NCBI GenBank assembly: GCA_963930645.1
Contig: OZ005653.1
Span: 108,937,259-109,001,258, forward strand
DNA from: Salticus scenicus
Taxonomy: Eukaryota > Arthropoda > Arachnida > Araneae > Salticidae
Direction: 5' to 3'
DNA: 64,000 nt
In this document: in pieces, positions 10,401-21,539 of the stretch
Numbering within the stretch: position 1 is the first letter of the stretch
How the letters are laid out: each line of letters starts with the position of its first letter
Notes under the pieces: generated by a model
The model's input: the letters and a program-made list of their open reading frames with translations, nothing else
Told to the model about the DNA's origin: nothing
The model's database searches: none
Translations under genes and position numbers: made by a program

Positions 10401-11086
10401 ATTTTTTCTCCAACTAAATTTACGATTAACCCTTTATCTACTGCATTATGATACAGACAAAAATTGTGTTTGAAACATATATTTTTAGTTACTAGATTGA
10501 ATTATTTAAAGATATATATGTTAAAAATTATGCATATCACCTCATCATAATAATTAATGAGAATTTTGTGTGATCGTACTTTAGTGTACCACTGGTACAT
10601 AGAGGTTGAAAAAATTATTTCGAGATGAAAAAAGTGTAGAGAAATATTTACTCTTTATGTTCCTTATATTTTTTCTAAGATTAGTGGGATATTCTTGAAA
10701 TAATATAGGAATTAATTATAATACACATGAAGATCGTGAAAAATATCAAGCAAAAACAGCAAGTGCACTCCATAAAATCCCTTATGGAACAAAAGTGGCT
10801 ATATTTATCGTCTAATGCTTTGTAGTGAGATTAAAGGGAGGTACATCTGTTCCCTTCTTATAAATATCTTTGACATTTCATCTATAAATTCGATTTTATA
10901 CTCTTTTTAAAGTAATGGTACTTTAAAGTACCGTCAGTAGATAAAGGGTTAATTGTACTGTTTATGTTATTTGGCGAAGGAAATTTTTTTAATACTTTTA
11001 TGCGTAATTTTCAAATTAATTTAATTTTCATTTTCAGTTTATTTTTAGTTGTTTGAATAATAGTTGCTTTTTAAAGTTGGTTCTAC
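9848..11086. mobile_element. Inverted-repeat element B, relative of element A, interrupted
   Basis: The ends are GTAGAAACGAATTCAAAAAG and, inverted, CTTTTTAAAGTTGGTTCTAC, each followed inward by GCAACTATTATTCAAAC or its complement. The interior 10020-10360 is a diverged inverted copy of 4690-5245; both include TTCGTAGAAACATAAA and TTCGAGACAACA-type phrases in complementary order. A TTAA-flanked element (10430-10948) interrupts it, and a poly-A tract lies at about 10367-10398. Confidence 0.6.
10430..10948. mobile_element. piggyBac-type nonautonomous element, 519 bp, nested
   Basis: TTAA at 10426-10429 and 10949-10952 flanks termini CCCTTTATCTACTG and CAGTAGATAAAGGG, a perfect 14-bp inverted repeat. 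Element A at 4549-5354 retains the uninterrupted site (GATTAATTGTAGTG). Here the same text reads GATTAA, insertion, TTAATTGTACTG. This is direct evidence for TTAA-specific insertion. No open frame of note is present. The superfamily follows from TTAA plus CCC termini. Confidence 0.8.
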
Positions 11087-11276
11087 TTTATTTTTATTTT
11101 TAATTTTATTTTTATGTATAAAAGGTTTTACTGTAGTAATACTTCTAAAACAATTTCTAGTAAATCATTTATTAGAAAAATTATTATATTATGACATGCA
11201 TTCCTTAAAGGAATCAAAATTATAAAATTCATTACTGGTATTAATAATATTCAAAAACATATGTTCTTTTTTTTTT

Positions 11277-12450
11277 CTTTTTAAAACTTTCCAACAAGGT
11301 TTAAAAGTGTTTATGACTTAGGTTTGTCTGTCTGTATGTCCGTGCTCTAACTCCCGTAAATATTTATGGAATTTCTTGAAACTGATATATGTTATTGAAG
11401 TTTACTATCGGACGTTCCCTATTGAAAATGGAGTATATACCTCTACTGGTTTGTGTACAGGGACACCCGAAAGTATTTCAAAGCATTGTGTTCTATGAGA
11501 GATATTTCTATAAATCAAATTTTAATAACTGTACTTTCCACGAAGTTTTAGGAAATTGAAATATGTTATTTATAAGCACAAAAGAATGCTTTGCATAGAA
11601 TATAGCATGATCAGCATTAGATTTACAGGATAGCACAATAATATCCAGTTATATTATGAGCTATCAATAAAAAATCGTAGAATTGTACTTTCGTTTACAT
11701 TAAGTGTTTTTAACACTTTAAAAAAAATTTTAAGTGTGAATATGATTTCAGTGTGTGTATCTGTCCATCTGTCTGTCTAGCCTCGCTTTAACTCATATAA
11801 ATATTTATGGAATTTCTCGAAAGTGATATATTTTATTGAAGTTCACTATCGGATGTTCCATATTTAAAATGAAGTGAATATCTCTTCTGGTTTGTGTACA
11901 GGGACACCCAAAAACATTCGAAAGCATTGTGTTCTATGAGTGTTATTTTTATAAATATTTTCCCTATAGAATATTACCCATTTAAAATGACATTAATAGG
12001 TCTTGTTCAACTAGTTTTGTTTACAGGGACAACAACAAAAGCAAAAAAAAAAAAAAAAAAAGCAATGCATTACGTTTTAGGACAGAATTTTTGAAAGCTC
12101 TATTTTAAAATCTTTCTACCGTAAAAATCATAAAAATATTGAAATGTATTGTTAATATTCTAAAATAACATTTTGTATAGAATATGATAGGATTAACTTT
12201 CTGATTTACAGGGCTACACTAAAATATTCAGAGAGATCAAAAGGTGTAATTATAATCTAATGGCTGCATTTTCTTTTGCGTTAAGCCTTTTTAACACTTT
12301 CCAAATGCCTAAGAGTAATTTTAAAATCAATTAGTCTATCTGTATATTTTCAGTCCTTCTGTGTGTTGTGGGATAGCGTAGGCAAATAATACTAAAAGTT
12401 ATTCAATACAACAATTACGTACAGTTGGAAAGTGTTACTAATCAATGCGT
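11277..12450. repeat. Tandem repeat, unit about 440 bp, two full and one partial copies
   Basis: TATTTATGGAATTTCT occurs at 11361 and 11802, in both cases preceded by a GTCTGTCTG or TCTGTCTAG segment. It is followed by ACTATCGGA(C/T)GTTCC and then GTTTGTGTACAGGGACACCC. A third decayed unit starts near 12290. The open frame at 11894-12094 is part of a unit. A GTGTACAGGGACA phrase also occurs near 54880, so the family is dispersed. Confidence 0.65.
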
Positions 12451-12756
12451 ACTGCATGATTTTTCTTTCTTGTTTAAATATCGTTTTGTAGTCATTTTTT
12501 TAACTAACGACTGAAACGTCACGAAAAGAAAGAGGTTATTTTTACTAGAAGCACACCTTTTTTTTTTTTAACTGTATGTTTTGTACTGTTATTAAAATGT
12601 TATTTTCAAGCATATTTTGTTTATTTTAATTTTTCAGCTTTAAAAATAAGTTTCAAGCGTATAAACAAATTCTTGAAGATATATTATTTTAAAAAAAATT
12701 ATATATATATTCGTAACTGTTTAATTTCAAGATTTTAGGGTATTTTCAATTTTTCA

Positions 12757-12762
<6 letters not shown>
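12451..12762. other. AT-rich sequence, nothing recognised
   Basis: No gene, RNA or element end was recognised. Confidence 0.5.
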
Positions 12763-12807
<45 letters not shown>

Positions 12808-12891
12808 ATATAAATACAATTGTGTATGAATAGTGCATGATATATCATGATATATATCTACGTTAATTATTTTGTTTGAGCGTGTATGCCA

Positions 12892-12922
<31 letters not shown>
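12763..12922. repeat. (TA)n at 12763-12805 and (A)n at 12892-12922
   Basis: Simple repeats. The apparent open frames at 12754-13215 on both strands are translations of these tracts and AT-rich flanks (runs of YI, K and F). Confidence 0.85.
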
Positions 12923-12923
<1 letters not shown>

Positions 12924-13576
12924 CATATTTTTTTTTTTTAATATAATGTTTATAACAGACATATACCATAAAAATATTTGTCTTTATATATATAATCTCT
13001 TCATACTTTATTATAACTTCTATAATAATATTCATGATAAAGTAGTCTTTAATAATAATTATGTAAAATATTTTTTTACAAAAGGAGAAAATTATGTTAA
13101 TTACCGAATTAAACTTATGCCTTATGTACTGCATGCTATGATAAATATATACATATATACATATTCATATTTTCCGCTACACTATTCGGGTGATTTTGTA
13201 TTTGAAAATTCATAGAAATACACAGAACGGATTAACAGAAATATTGATTTTCTACAGTTGTCATAGTATATGGATCGTTATAAATTTAGTACTTCCAAGT
13301 ATATATTTGTACTTAGAGCTGACCAAATGAAATATATATATATTGTATAACATCGAATTTTATCTAATATATTTTTAGTATTTTCAGATAATTTAAAGAA
13401 AACTCTTAAAAGAAGAAAAAAACATCAATACTTACTTAGTCGAAACAGATACGTTGCTTTCGATCATTTTGCGGAATTCCATTAAATCTGATTTTTCTAT
13501 TGGTGGTCTTAAACTTTTAAAAATGCCTGTAGAAACAATATAGTTTATTGATATTTAATCCCCTTCCCTGTCGATT

Positions 13577-13615
<39 letters not shown>

Positions 13616-14160
13616 CTGAAGATTAATACGATCTATTCTGAATACGAAAATTCAAAATATTTTTGTGAGTAAGCGGTTTTTGCTTCTCCTAGTGGTTGTC
13701 ATACATGTGATATCCCGTTCACTGATTTCCAAGCTTTCCTGCAATACACCAAGATTTTAAATTTATACAAAATAATCTTTTTGTTATTATATTTATGAAA
13801 TGTATTACTTTTAGGCATTTAAGATAAATATCTGCATAAAAAGAATTATTAATTATATGTAAAAAATAATTGGTAAAGTGGCCTTATCATGAAAAGAGCT
13901 TTACAATCTTTCTTGACCATCAGATTGTAAAATCCGCACTGAAACCATTTATTGCTGATTATTTTATTTCTTACTTTTTTAAACAAACAGTTGATAATGA
14001 ATATTTAATGGTTTTTTAGTAAAAGTTCTAACAGATATCGCGCTGTAGGTGAAAAATTTCAAAACGTGGCACAGCGCAAAGTCCTACGTGACGAAAGTGG
14101 GACTTGTTGTCTTTTAGCAATACTCAGAAATACAAAAAAAAAAAAAAAAAAAAAAATCGG
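12923..14160. other. AT-rich sequence with poly-T tract
   Basis: A T tract of nearly 40 bases lies at about 13578-13615 and an A tract at about 14134-14156. No gene was seen. Confidence 0.5.
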
Positions 14161-14300
14161 AGGATATACTGAGACATATAAGTTGCGACGAATTCACATT
14201 TAACAATACAATTTTTCTCTTCGTCGCATGGCATGTGCAGGACCCGCTTTACCCCGCTTTACCCGCTTTACCTAACGGTTTCTTAGGCCCACTAAAATAT
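14161..14300. repeat. GC-richer repeat with local CCCGCTTTAC triplication
   Basis: CCCGCTTTACC-type words occur three times in a row at about 14243-14272. The flanking TCGTCGCATG and GGCCC segments match, inverted, a single-unit relative at about 19215-19275 (GGTAAAGCGGACCCTGGGCA, then TGCGACG). This suggests one dispersed repeat that has expanded locally here. Confidence 0.5.
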
Positions 14301-14374
14301 TTAAAACATTCCATAAAAACATAAAAAAAAAAAAAAAACGTAAATCATAAACTGATTTTTGGCTTTCTCTTTTT

Positions 14375-15686
14375 AGTTCCCCATCATACTATAAGTATGG
14401 GGAACTTAGGTAATCACGAAAATTTTCGACCTCGGTTTTTTGACGTTTTTACACGTTTTCAGGTGTGAGGAATCCGAAAATGACAAAATTCGTATGGTGT
14501 CTGTTAGTGTGTTAGTCTGTTAGTGTGTTAGTCCGTTAGTTTGTTAGTCTGTGTACACGATATCTCAAGAACAAATTGTCGCAGAGAGGTCAGATCAGTT
14601 TTAAAACATTACTTTCGACACTGGCAAGAATCCTATTCATTTGCAACATTCGAATTTAAAAACTTCGTAAGTTATTAGAAATTTACGATTTTCTTAACAT
14701 GGGAGAATAGGACAAAATTTCACTTAAACGTGCATTAAATGGAAACTGTTTGCTGTAAAAATGTCAGACTAGATTTAAAATATCAGTTTTGATGCCAGAA
14801 TGAAAATCAGTAACTATAAATATGCTATTTTGAAAATTTCGCAAGTTATTGGAAATTTACGAATTTCTTAACATGGCAGTATAGGACAAAATTTCACATA
14901 AACGTCAATTTTGAGAGATATTTTCATCGTAAAGATGTCAGACTACTTTTGAAATATTATTTTGGACACTGGCATGAAGTTTAATGACTATGAATATTCC
15001 AATATAAAGATTTTCGTAAGTTATTGGAAATTTACGAATTTCTTAACATGGCAGAATAGAGCAAAATTTCACATAAACGTCAATCTGGAGGGATATTTTC
15101 ATCGTAAAGATGTCAAACCACTTTCGAAATATTATTTAGGATACTGGCATGAATATCATAGACTATGATTTTTCCAATTTAAAAAAAATTCGTAAGTTAT
15201 TTGGAATTTACGATTTACTTAACATGTCAGAATAAGGCAAATTTGAGCATAAACTTGCATTTTGAGGATCATAAATACATTAGACAACTTCAAAAATACA
15301 TTTATGGTATTTGTTTGAACATGATTGAATACAAATAGTCTAACAGGAAAATTTCGTAAATTATTCGTAATTTACGATTTTACCAACATAGCGAAATAGT
15401 AAATTTTTCATATAAATATGAATTTTGAGGATTATTGCATTGGAAATAGAAGCATGAAAATTAAACAACGGAATTGACCATGATAAATTAAATTAATAGA
15501 TTAGAATAAGATAAATATATCGAAGTAAACTGTGGATAGCCTATTAGGCGGGGATTTCATTCTGTCACTTTATTAAGCTTTGGTCAAATTCATTTCTTTT
15601 AACATGATTATAATATGTCTCGCACTACAAATTTATGAGAACATAAATATGATGGGGAACTGAGCAGAGTTCACCTATGCCAACTA
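14375..15686. mobile_element. 1.3 kb interspersed element C, copy 1, built from ~175-bp units
   Basis: It begins with a hairpin (AGTTCCCCATCATACTATAA, then TATGGGGAACTT) and ends GAACTGAGCAGAG...CCAACTA. A second copy with the same ends lies at 32948-34252 (1,305 bp against 1,312 bp). Inside, the phrase AACATGGCAGAATAG...CATAAACGT recurs near 14696, 14872, 15047, 15219 and 15385, a period of 166-176 bp. Open frames such as 14962-15168 are translations of these units. The element class is unknown. ATGATGGGGAACT near the right end is the complement of the left end, so a DNA-transposon origin is possible. Confidence 0.65.
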
Positions 15687-16029
15687 GTTTAAGGTTATAT
15701 ATGCATATTAAATTGTAAATTAAAAGTAACATTCTTTGATGATTTAGCATAGCATAAAAACACAATAATGTACTAAAATATTGACTTTTAATAAATATAC
15801 GCTTTGAATTGTATTGTGATAGTGAATGAAGACCAGATCTTTTTTAAATTACGTGGAAAAGAGGAGGAGGGGGGGAGTAATTTCAAATTGCAACATGATA
15901 ATAAAATGGCGTCCTTCGATTACGATTTAATGATTGTAATAGTAAGCCCAGACAGATAATTTTCACTGCTAAGGCAATCCTTTATTGGCGCCATAAGTAA
16001 AAAAGTGAAAAAAAAAATTATTATAAATG
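15687..16029. other. AT-rich spacer
   Basis: A short purine-rich run (AGGAGGAGGGGGGG) lies at about 15862. Nothing else was recognised. Confidence 0.5.
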
Positions 16030-16566
16030 TTATTTTGAAATTGTCTGATATATTTATGATCCTCAAAATAAACGTTTATGCTCAATTTTGTCCTGTTCTA
16101 CCATGTTAAGTAAATCGTTATTACTATTAACTTACGATTTTTTTAAATTAGAAAATTCATAGTTTATGTTATTCATGCCAGTATTCTAAATAATATTTCA
16201 AATGTAGTCTGACATCTTTACTTTGAAAATATCCTTCGAGATGGAAGTTTATGTGAAATTTTGCCTTATTCTGCCACGTTAAGAAATTCGTAAATTTCCA
16301 AGAACTAGCGAAATTTCCAAGAACTAGCATGTTTATAGTTGATGATGTCCATTCCATCATCAAAACTGATATTTTAAAACTCGTCTTATAATTTTACAGT
16401 AAAAATTTTTCATTTAATGCATGTTTAAGTGAAATTTTGAACAGACACCATGCAAATTTTATCATTTTCATGTCCCTCACACCAGAAAACGTGTAAAAAA
16501 TTAAAAAACCGAGTTTCAGAATTTTAACGGTTACCTAAGTTCACCATACTTATAGTATGATGGGGA
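16030..16566 (-). mobile_element. Element C, truncated inverted copy
   Basis: In reverse orientation it shares the 175-bp-type units (ATTTACGAATTTCTTAAC complement near 16280) and the hairpin terminus (ATACTTATAGTATGATGGGG, then AACTAA). It retains only about 540 bp. Its terminus is 20 bp from the hammerhead-like motif at 16587. The open frame 16169-16363 is part of the repeat. Confidence 0.6.
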
Positions 16567-16579
16567 ACTAACAATATAA

Positions 16580-16805
16580 AACGCATGAACTCGCAACAAT
16601 TGTTTCAGGTCGAAAGAAGACCCGACCCTTCGTCAGGCGAACAGCTATGCACAAGTAATAATTACAAAACTTTGAATAAACACCATAAAATATAATAAAC
16701 TCTGAACAATTGTTTCGGTTAGAAAGAACACACGACCCTTCGTCAGGTGAACAAAGTAGGCACGAGTGCTGCAAACAAAGCATGATTGACGCGCATTCTT
16801 CCACT
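16580..16805 (-). mobile_element. Penelope-like element remnant (two direct hammerhead-type segments)
   Basis: Two direct copies of the segment containing CAACAATTGTTTC...CGACCCTTCGTCAGG lie at about 16587-16650 and 16704-16790. The second has degenerate stem II and stem I. The second copy continues into GCACGAGTGCTGC, which also follows the related motifs at 26193-26390 and, as GCATTCGTGC, at 24023. Linking this to Penelope-like elements is an inference from the ribozyme type. No reverse transcriptase is present. The open frame 16568-16804 is a shadow of these repeats. Confidence 0.4.
16587..16643 (-). ncRNA. Candidate type I hammerhead ribozyme
   Basis: On the minus strand, in order: GUUCGC, the core CUGACGA, one extra A, stem II GGGUCG with its partner CGACCU, the core GAAA, a short stem III AC-AAUU-GU, U, then GCGAGUUC. 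The first and last segments pair as stem I (UUCGC with GCGAG). All conserved hammerhead core positions are present (CUGANGA, GAA, A-U closing stem III, cleavage triplet GUU). Short stem III and an extra A after CUGANGA are, as I remember them, features of hammerheads in Penelope-like retroelements. The call is by inspection only; the A insertion and a G-U closing pair in stem II lower confidence. Confidence 0.55.
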
Positions 16806-16984
16806 TAATGATGTGTATTCAAAGTTTTGTGCTTATTACTTTTAAAAGACAGTTCTATGGTGCTTTTTAAATAATACAGCTCTTAAAAAACAGAAATAAC
16901 AAACCAATAGAAACAGCTCTTAATTTATTGTTTCAGTAGATTTGTTATTTCCGTTTTCATATTATTTTCTCCTGAGAAAATATA

Positions 16985-18663
16985 CACTAAGCGACAAAAA
17001 AAAAAGGAAAAAAAAAGCCGCGCTGCAGAGAAAATGACTTATACCTTTTTTATTTGTAATAACTTTAAGATCAATGTTCGAAACAAATAAAACTGTCTTC
17101 TTTGCATAATACCAAAGGTATGAAATGATACCTATTTACATTGTCGATATAATAATTCGCTTTATTTCACTCTATGGAGTACTTTTTAAAAATCTGCATA
17201 AAATTTTCTTTTTTAACATAATGTAATAACCATACACTTTGTATTCTATTATAATTCATTATATGAAATAAACAAGTTATATTTTAATATATGCAATAAA
17301 ACTATTTATTTGTTAGATCTAAGCAATTTTTTATTTAAAATATGTATTCTGCTCTGGGTTAATTCCGCATTTATATGGAATTACTGCTTTAATGCACAAC
17401 GGCATAGTTTTATACTGTGTTTTAATATAAATCTCAGAAATTTCAATGTGCCAAATATCACAAATATTTTTTTTTCTAGTTCTGGCAGAGTTATAGGCTG
17501 CAAATTTCTAATCCTGTCCCATCTCCCCCGCCTTTTTATAGACGAAACCTTTTCGAGCGGATCCCTATTAGGATTATTTCCATGTCTGATAAAGAAGAAA
17601 TTCTACTATATCCTTTGTGGGATTTAATTTAAAGTGAAAAAAGTATGATTACTTATAAAATTATACGTTCTCATGGGAATGGATAGCAAATTTTGACAAT
17701 TTGAAGACACCACAGACGCCGTGTAGTAAGGTGCATTATCATCTTGAAATGCTGTTTGCGGAAATGTCCAAGATACTTCCAAAATTGTCGGTCAGGCACC
17801 ACTTTTTATAAAGATTGTGTTTTATTTCGAGTTAATTGATCCCTTGAGCATAAAAATTTGCCCGACTGTTTGAAAAGTTATGCACCCCAGTAGCATAATG
17901 TGCGGAGAACGTGTCAATTTTGTAAAAGTGCAATTTTCATTAAATCAGTCATATTTTCTCTGATCTGCTTGTTTTCTTTAGCTAGAAATAAGTTAAACTT
18001 GACTCATGAAAGAGAACCAGTTCAGCCCAATAATTAACTAACCATTTTTTTTAACTTTTTTAAACAATCTCAGGTCTTGCTTTCCTAATTCTCTTCACTA
18101 AGAATGGAATTTTTTCAAATTTTCTGCCATTTAAACATGCTTCGTTTAATAGTTGCTGTACTGTAGTTAAAGAAATTATGCTACTAAGCACTTTTTCTGA
18201 ATCTCTTTTATGTTCTAAATGTAATACAAAACAATGGCTTTTTAACTTACGGTCATCTCGCTTGGATGAGCAACATGGCCGCTTAAAACCAAATTTCCAG
18301 CTTAAACGGCTAAAAAATTGTATATCTTGCTAAAAAATCCTTTTACTAATATTCCGTTAACATTTAATTCTTTTGCCATCTCACGTATTAAAATATTTTT
18401 TTGATTTTCCTTCAAAAATTAATACTTTTTGTAGATTCGTTAACTGACTTATTCTTACCATTTTTGAAATAAATTCTAAAATTACAATTTTCCTGATAAT
18501 TGCATTTTGTTTTTAACACTGGACTCAAAGCTAATGTGTATGTGAAGGACAACATAATAAAATCTGTTCGAAAATTTGCTTTTTATACGATAAAATTGGC
18601 GGTTGTAGAAGGCGAAAAGGAAATATCCAAGTGCGGTTTTTTTTTTTTTTTTGTCACTTAGTG
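16985..18663 (-). mobile_element. Degenerate Tc1-like DNA transposon, 1,679 bp, TA duplication
   Basis: Termini CACTAAGCGACAAAAAAAA (left) and, inverted, TTTTTTTTGTCACTTAGTG (right) form the TIRs. They are flanked by TA at 16983-16984 and 18664-18665. Length, TIR position and TA target are those of the Tc1/mariner superfamily. A transposase pseudogene lies on the minus strand inside. The open frames at 17310-17627 and 18482-18691 are incidental. Confidence 0.75.
17655..18464 (-). pseudogene. Tc1-like transposase pseudogene
   Basis: Across frame changes, the minus strand reads MVRISQLTNLQK (near 18464), then LKENQKNILIREMAKELNV, a helix-turn-helix-like segment. Next come TTVQQLLNEACLNGRKFEKI and IPFLVKRIRKAR, then WAELVLFHESS, which corresponds to the WxxVxFSDES block with the first catalytic Asp altered. 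GSINSK and FQDDNAPYYTASVV follow, the second being the QxDNAPxH block with the second Asp kept. The third catalytic block (SPDLNPIE-type) is missing. There are several stops and frameshifts, so it cannot be active. It would have cut and pasted the element at TA sites. Confidence 0.7.
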
Positions 18664-18665
18664 TA

Positions 18666-18966
18666 CATTCAAAATTTTCCCAATCAGCCAAAATTTCACC
18701 CGAATTTCGTTCGTGCGTCCGAATATATACTGCACCTGTACCTCTGCGCTAAAACTTCCGCCAATCTGCCTGTGATGCAATGTCTTGTAGAGAATGTGGG
18801 TTTGCATATATGGAAATTTTCAGTCAATTTCCTTTACAGCACACTTATCCACAGTACATGTTTCTGGGATGTCTTTTATCCTGAAGATATCACGAAGAAA
18901 TCCTGGGTAGAAAATGTTCTGTTAGGGTTCCAAATCAATCTTAGCACTTACAGGTGGAAAATCTAA
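18666..18966. other. GC-richer segment of unknown nature next to the Tc1 element
   Basis: This segment has more balanced composition than its surroundings and is open on the plus strand to 18966. It has no recognisable domain on either strand. The minus strand contains a cysteine-containing stretch (DIPETCTVDKCAVKEID) but also stops. It could be a decayed exon or retrogene. I do not call a gene. Confidence 0.25.
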
Positions 18967-19214
18967 AGTTTGATTCAGCCTGTTTATTTTTGTTATTCAT
19001 AAATATGGCTCGTCGAACCGAATTTTTACAAAAACTGTGAATGTTTTCTATTTATGTTCATTGTTATTTTTATTATATGTTAAGTCTTTATGTAGTAACT
19101 CATAATTAAGACTTTTTTCTAGTGTAATTTCTTTTTTGTGGAGAGAGGGGGGGGGGATGAAGACTGAGGTCTCAGAAAGTTTGCGTGTTGTCACATGAAA
19201 TATATAAAATCTAT
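18967..19214. other. AT-rich sequence with a short G tract
   Basis: A GAGAGAGGGGGGGGGA run lies at about 19141-19156. Nothing else was recognised. Confidence 0.4.
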
Positions 19215-19320
19215 TGCCTAGGGCCGCCAAAAGGGTAAAGCGGACCCTGGGCATGCGACGCTGAGTGAAAGGGCACAGAAAAGCCGAACATATGAGATGC
19301 GACGCTGAAATGGAAGAGGT
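19215..19320. repeat. Relative of the 14161-14300 repeat, inverted
   Basis: GGGTAAAGCGGACCCTGGGC followed by GCATGCGACG corresponds, inverted, to the CATGCGACG/CCCGCTTTACC segment near 14225-14270, with a single unit instead of three. GATGCGACGCTGA recurs near 19295. Confidence 0.45.
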
Positions 19321-20800
19321 TAATATTAATTTGGAAAAAAAAAATGAATGTATATTTTGTACTTCTCAAGTTATTGTTTTGACATTTAGAATAAGTTTTC
19401 TATAGAATATAATAACCAGATTAAGAATGTATTATTATGTAATGTAAATAATTAAATATTTGTATTAAAGTTTATAATTTATAAATATGGGGAGGGTCAT
19501 AATTAAAGTGGTCCTGTTAAGACATACATATATATATATATATTTTTTTTTTTTCTAGAAGATAAATTTTGTTTGAGTTCATAGGCATGTGCATTATATG
19601 GACCTTGGAAAAAAATAAATCTGCAATAAAAATTGTTAGTTCAAATATCGAATGGTAAATGGGGCTTTCCATGCAATGCATAAAAAATATTAAGCAAAAT
19701 CGGAGTGTTTTATAAATATCTTAATTTTTTCTTCACCATGCTTTTAGAATAGAAAGATTACACCTACTGTTGAGGCTGTTTTATAACAGCAGTGGTCATT
19801 TTTTTCAATTGCATTACGAGAATGCTTGAAACACTTCTAAAAAATGCCTTTTGCGGAGAAAGACTTTGAGAAAGATGATTACTTAATTAAAAGATTATTA
19901 AATTTGTTATGCTCAAGATAAGAAAGATGACAAAAATTGTTTCCAAATGAAAGTGTGGTAGAACTCATATTGCCGTGATCGAAAGAGCATCTTTTTTCCA
20001 ATAATCTTCAACAAGCACAGTTTGACGTGATTTGTTTCACATTTTATTTACGCTACCAAAGTTTCAGTAATTCATTTTAAATCACTATGCATACAACACT
20101 TACGTTGTGGACCTAGCAAATCTGCATTTATCATGCTTGCATTGATCTTGATTGCATTATTTTAATCATAATATCTACTGAGAATGCATCTGGATGCTCT
20201 ATCGAGAGTGACAATATGACTTTTTCCACAGGTTTTTTTTTTTTTTTTTTCCTGATAAATATTTGTTAACTTACTGGCAGAATACCCAACTCTCCAGTAT
20301 CTTCAAATTTAATTATTTTCTTTCGTGAACCCTGTCTCGTTTTGGGTCTTTTCAGTTAGCCTTTAAAGTGTCATTATTGTTGCATACTCGGGGTTCATAT
20401 AATGTCTGTGTTTGAATGCTGAATATTGCAGAGGTTTAAAAGTTATATACAGAATGTTATAGAAGGTTACAGCTCTTCACAGTAAGACGCTTGGCGAAAA
20501 ACGGAACTCCATGGGGAGAAAGGGATTCGTTTTAAGACCTTCTATAAAACCAGGATTTTCTGGCAACTTTTCAAATAACAATATTAGAGCATTAGAGCTT
20601 AGACATTCCGGATATCGATATTAAAGATTTTCTCGCCAAGTTTGCGACAAAAGCTCGCCACATTTGGTACCAAGTTTATTACCCGACCTGGTTAAACTTT
20701 GAAATGGTTTTTAAAGGAAAATGTACTGTTTTAACTCTAACCCGAACTAGAAATATAGAAAATTAACATTTTAAAACTCGAATTAAATTAACATTTTAAA
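19321..20800. other. AT-rich intergenic sequence
   Basis: It contains a TA run near 19527, a T tract at about 20230-20249 and a slightly less AT-rich stretch at 20460-20700 with no open frame. No gene was recognised. Confidence 0.45.
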
Positions 20801-21001
20801 AACTCTTGGAAAGAAATTACATAAAAATGACTACTACTATTTACAAACTAGTTAGTTCTAGGGTGACTAAGACGCCCGTTGAAAAATGGTCATTTTATTT
20901 TATTTATTTCTCACTTGAAATAACTTATTTGCTAGCACGCAAGCTCGTGCAAAATTTTCGAACTTTATGTATCTCGACGGCATTGTTTTCATATGCCTGA
21001 G

Positions 21002-21037
<36 letters not shown>

Positions 21038-21539
21038 GTGGAAGCATATTTTATTTTATGCTGAAAAAAAAAAAAAAAAAAAAAAAATGACAACAATTAA
21101 AAACTTAAATGTCTATTTTAAAGCTGTTGTTTTCGTAATTTAATTAATAAAAAATATATATATAATCAAAAACTCGTTACAAATAAGGTACCAAATGAAA
21201 GGGGTGATTTTTCTGAATCCGTCGAATTAAACAGCTTATCGATCGGATAATTAGATTTTTTTTAAATTAACTAGGGTATTAAAATTAGGAAACAGAGTCC
21301 TAGGAAATATCTTAAGCCTAAATCGTGACAGAGTCATGCACTGATGAGCGTAACTATATACGCTGATTCGTTCCAGTAATATCGTAATGCAGTTAAAAAA
21401 ACAATGCATTTCTAATAGAACTATTTGATCAGTGAGGCTGTATTTTTCTCCTCTAAAGGCAGAACAGAACACCACCACTGGGAGGCCACCCACCTTTCGG
21501 TTTAGAGTGTAGACACGTCCATTTCGCCAGACAACCCCC
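20801..21539. other. AT-rich sequence with facing poly-T and poly-A tracts
   Basis: A T tract (about 21007-21035) and an A tract (about 21065-21087) face each other across a 30-bp spacer, so this could fold back. The open frame at 20806-21000 has no recognisable features. Near 21505-21530 the sequence GTCCATTTCGCCAG is shared with the flank of the inverted satellite piece at 39598. Confidence 0.4.

Noticed and set aside
12754..13215. Open frames of 126 and 109 codons on opposite strands
   Set aside because: Both are translations of (TA)n, (A)n and (T)n tracts and AT-rich flanks; no domain, and they overlap each other.
14375..15686. Helitron identity for element C
   Set aside because: The hairpin and a CTAA-like end were tempting, but the start is not TC, the end is not followed by T in all copies, and no Rep/helicase is present.
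16702..16760. Second hammerhead ribozyme next to the first
   Set aside because: CUGACGA and GAAA are present, but stem II (GGGUCG against CUAACC) and stem I no longer pair.
17310..17627. 105-codon open frame
   Set aside because: It lies inside the degenerate Tc1 element on the strand opposite the transposase; hydrophobic, low-complexity translation and no homology seen.
18631..18966. 111-codon open frame
   Set aside because: It starts in the TIR poly-T of the Tc1 element; the part beyond is noted as an unexplained GC-richer segment, but no domain or splice structure supports a gene.
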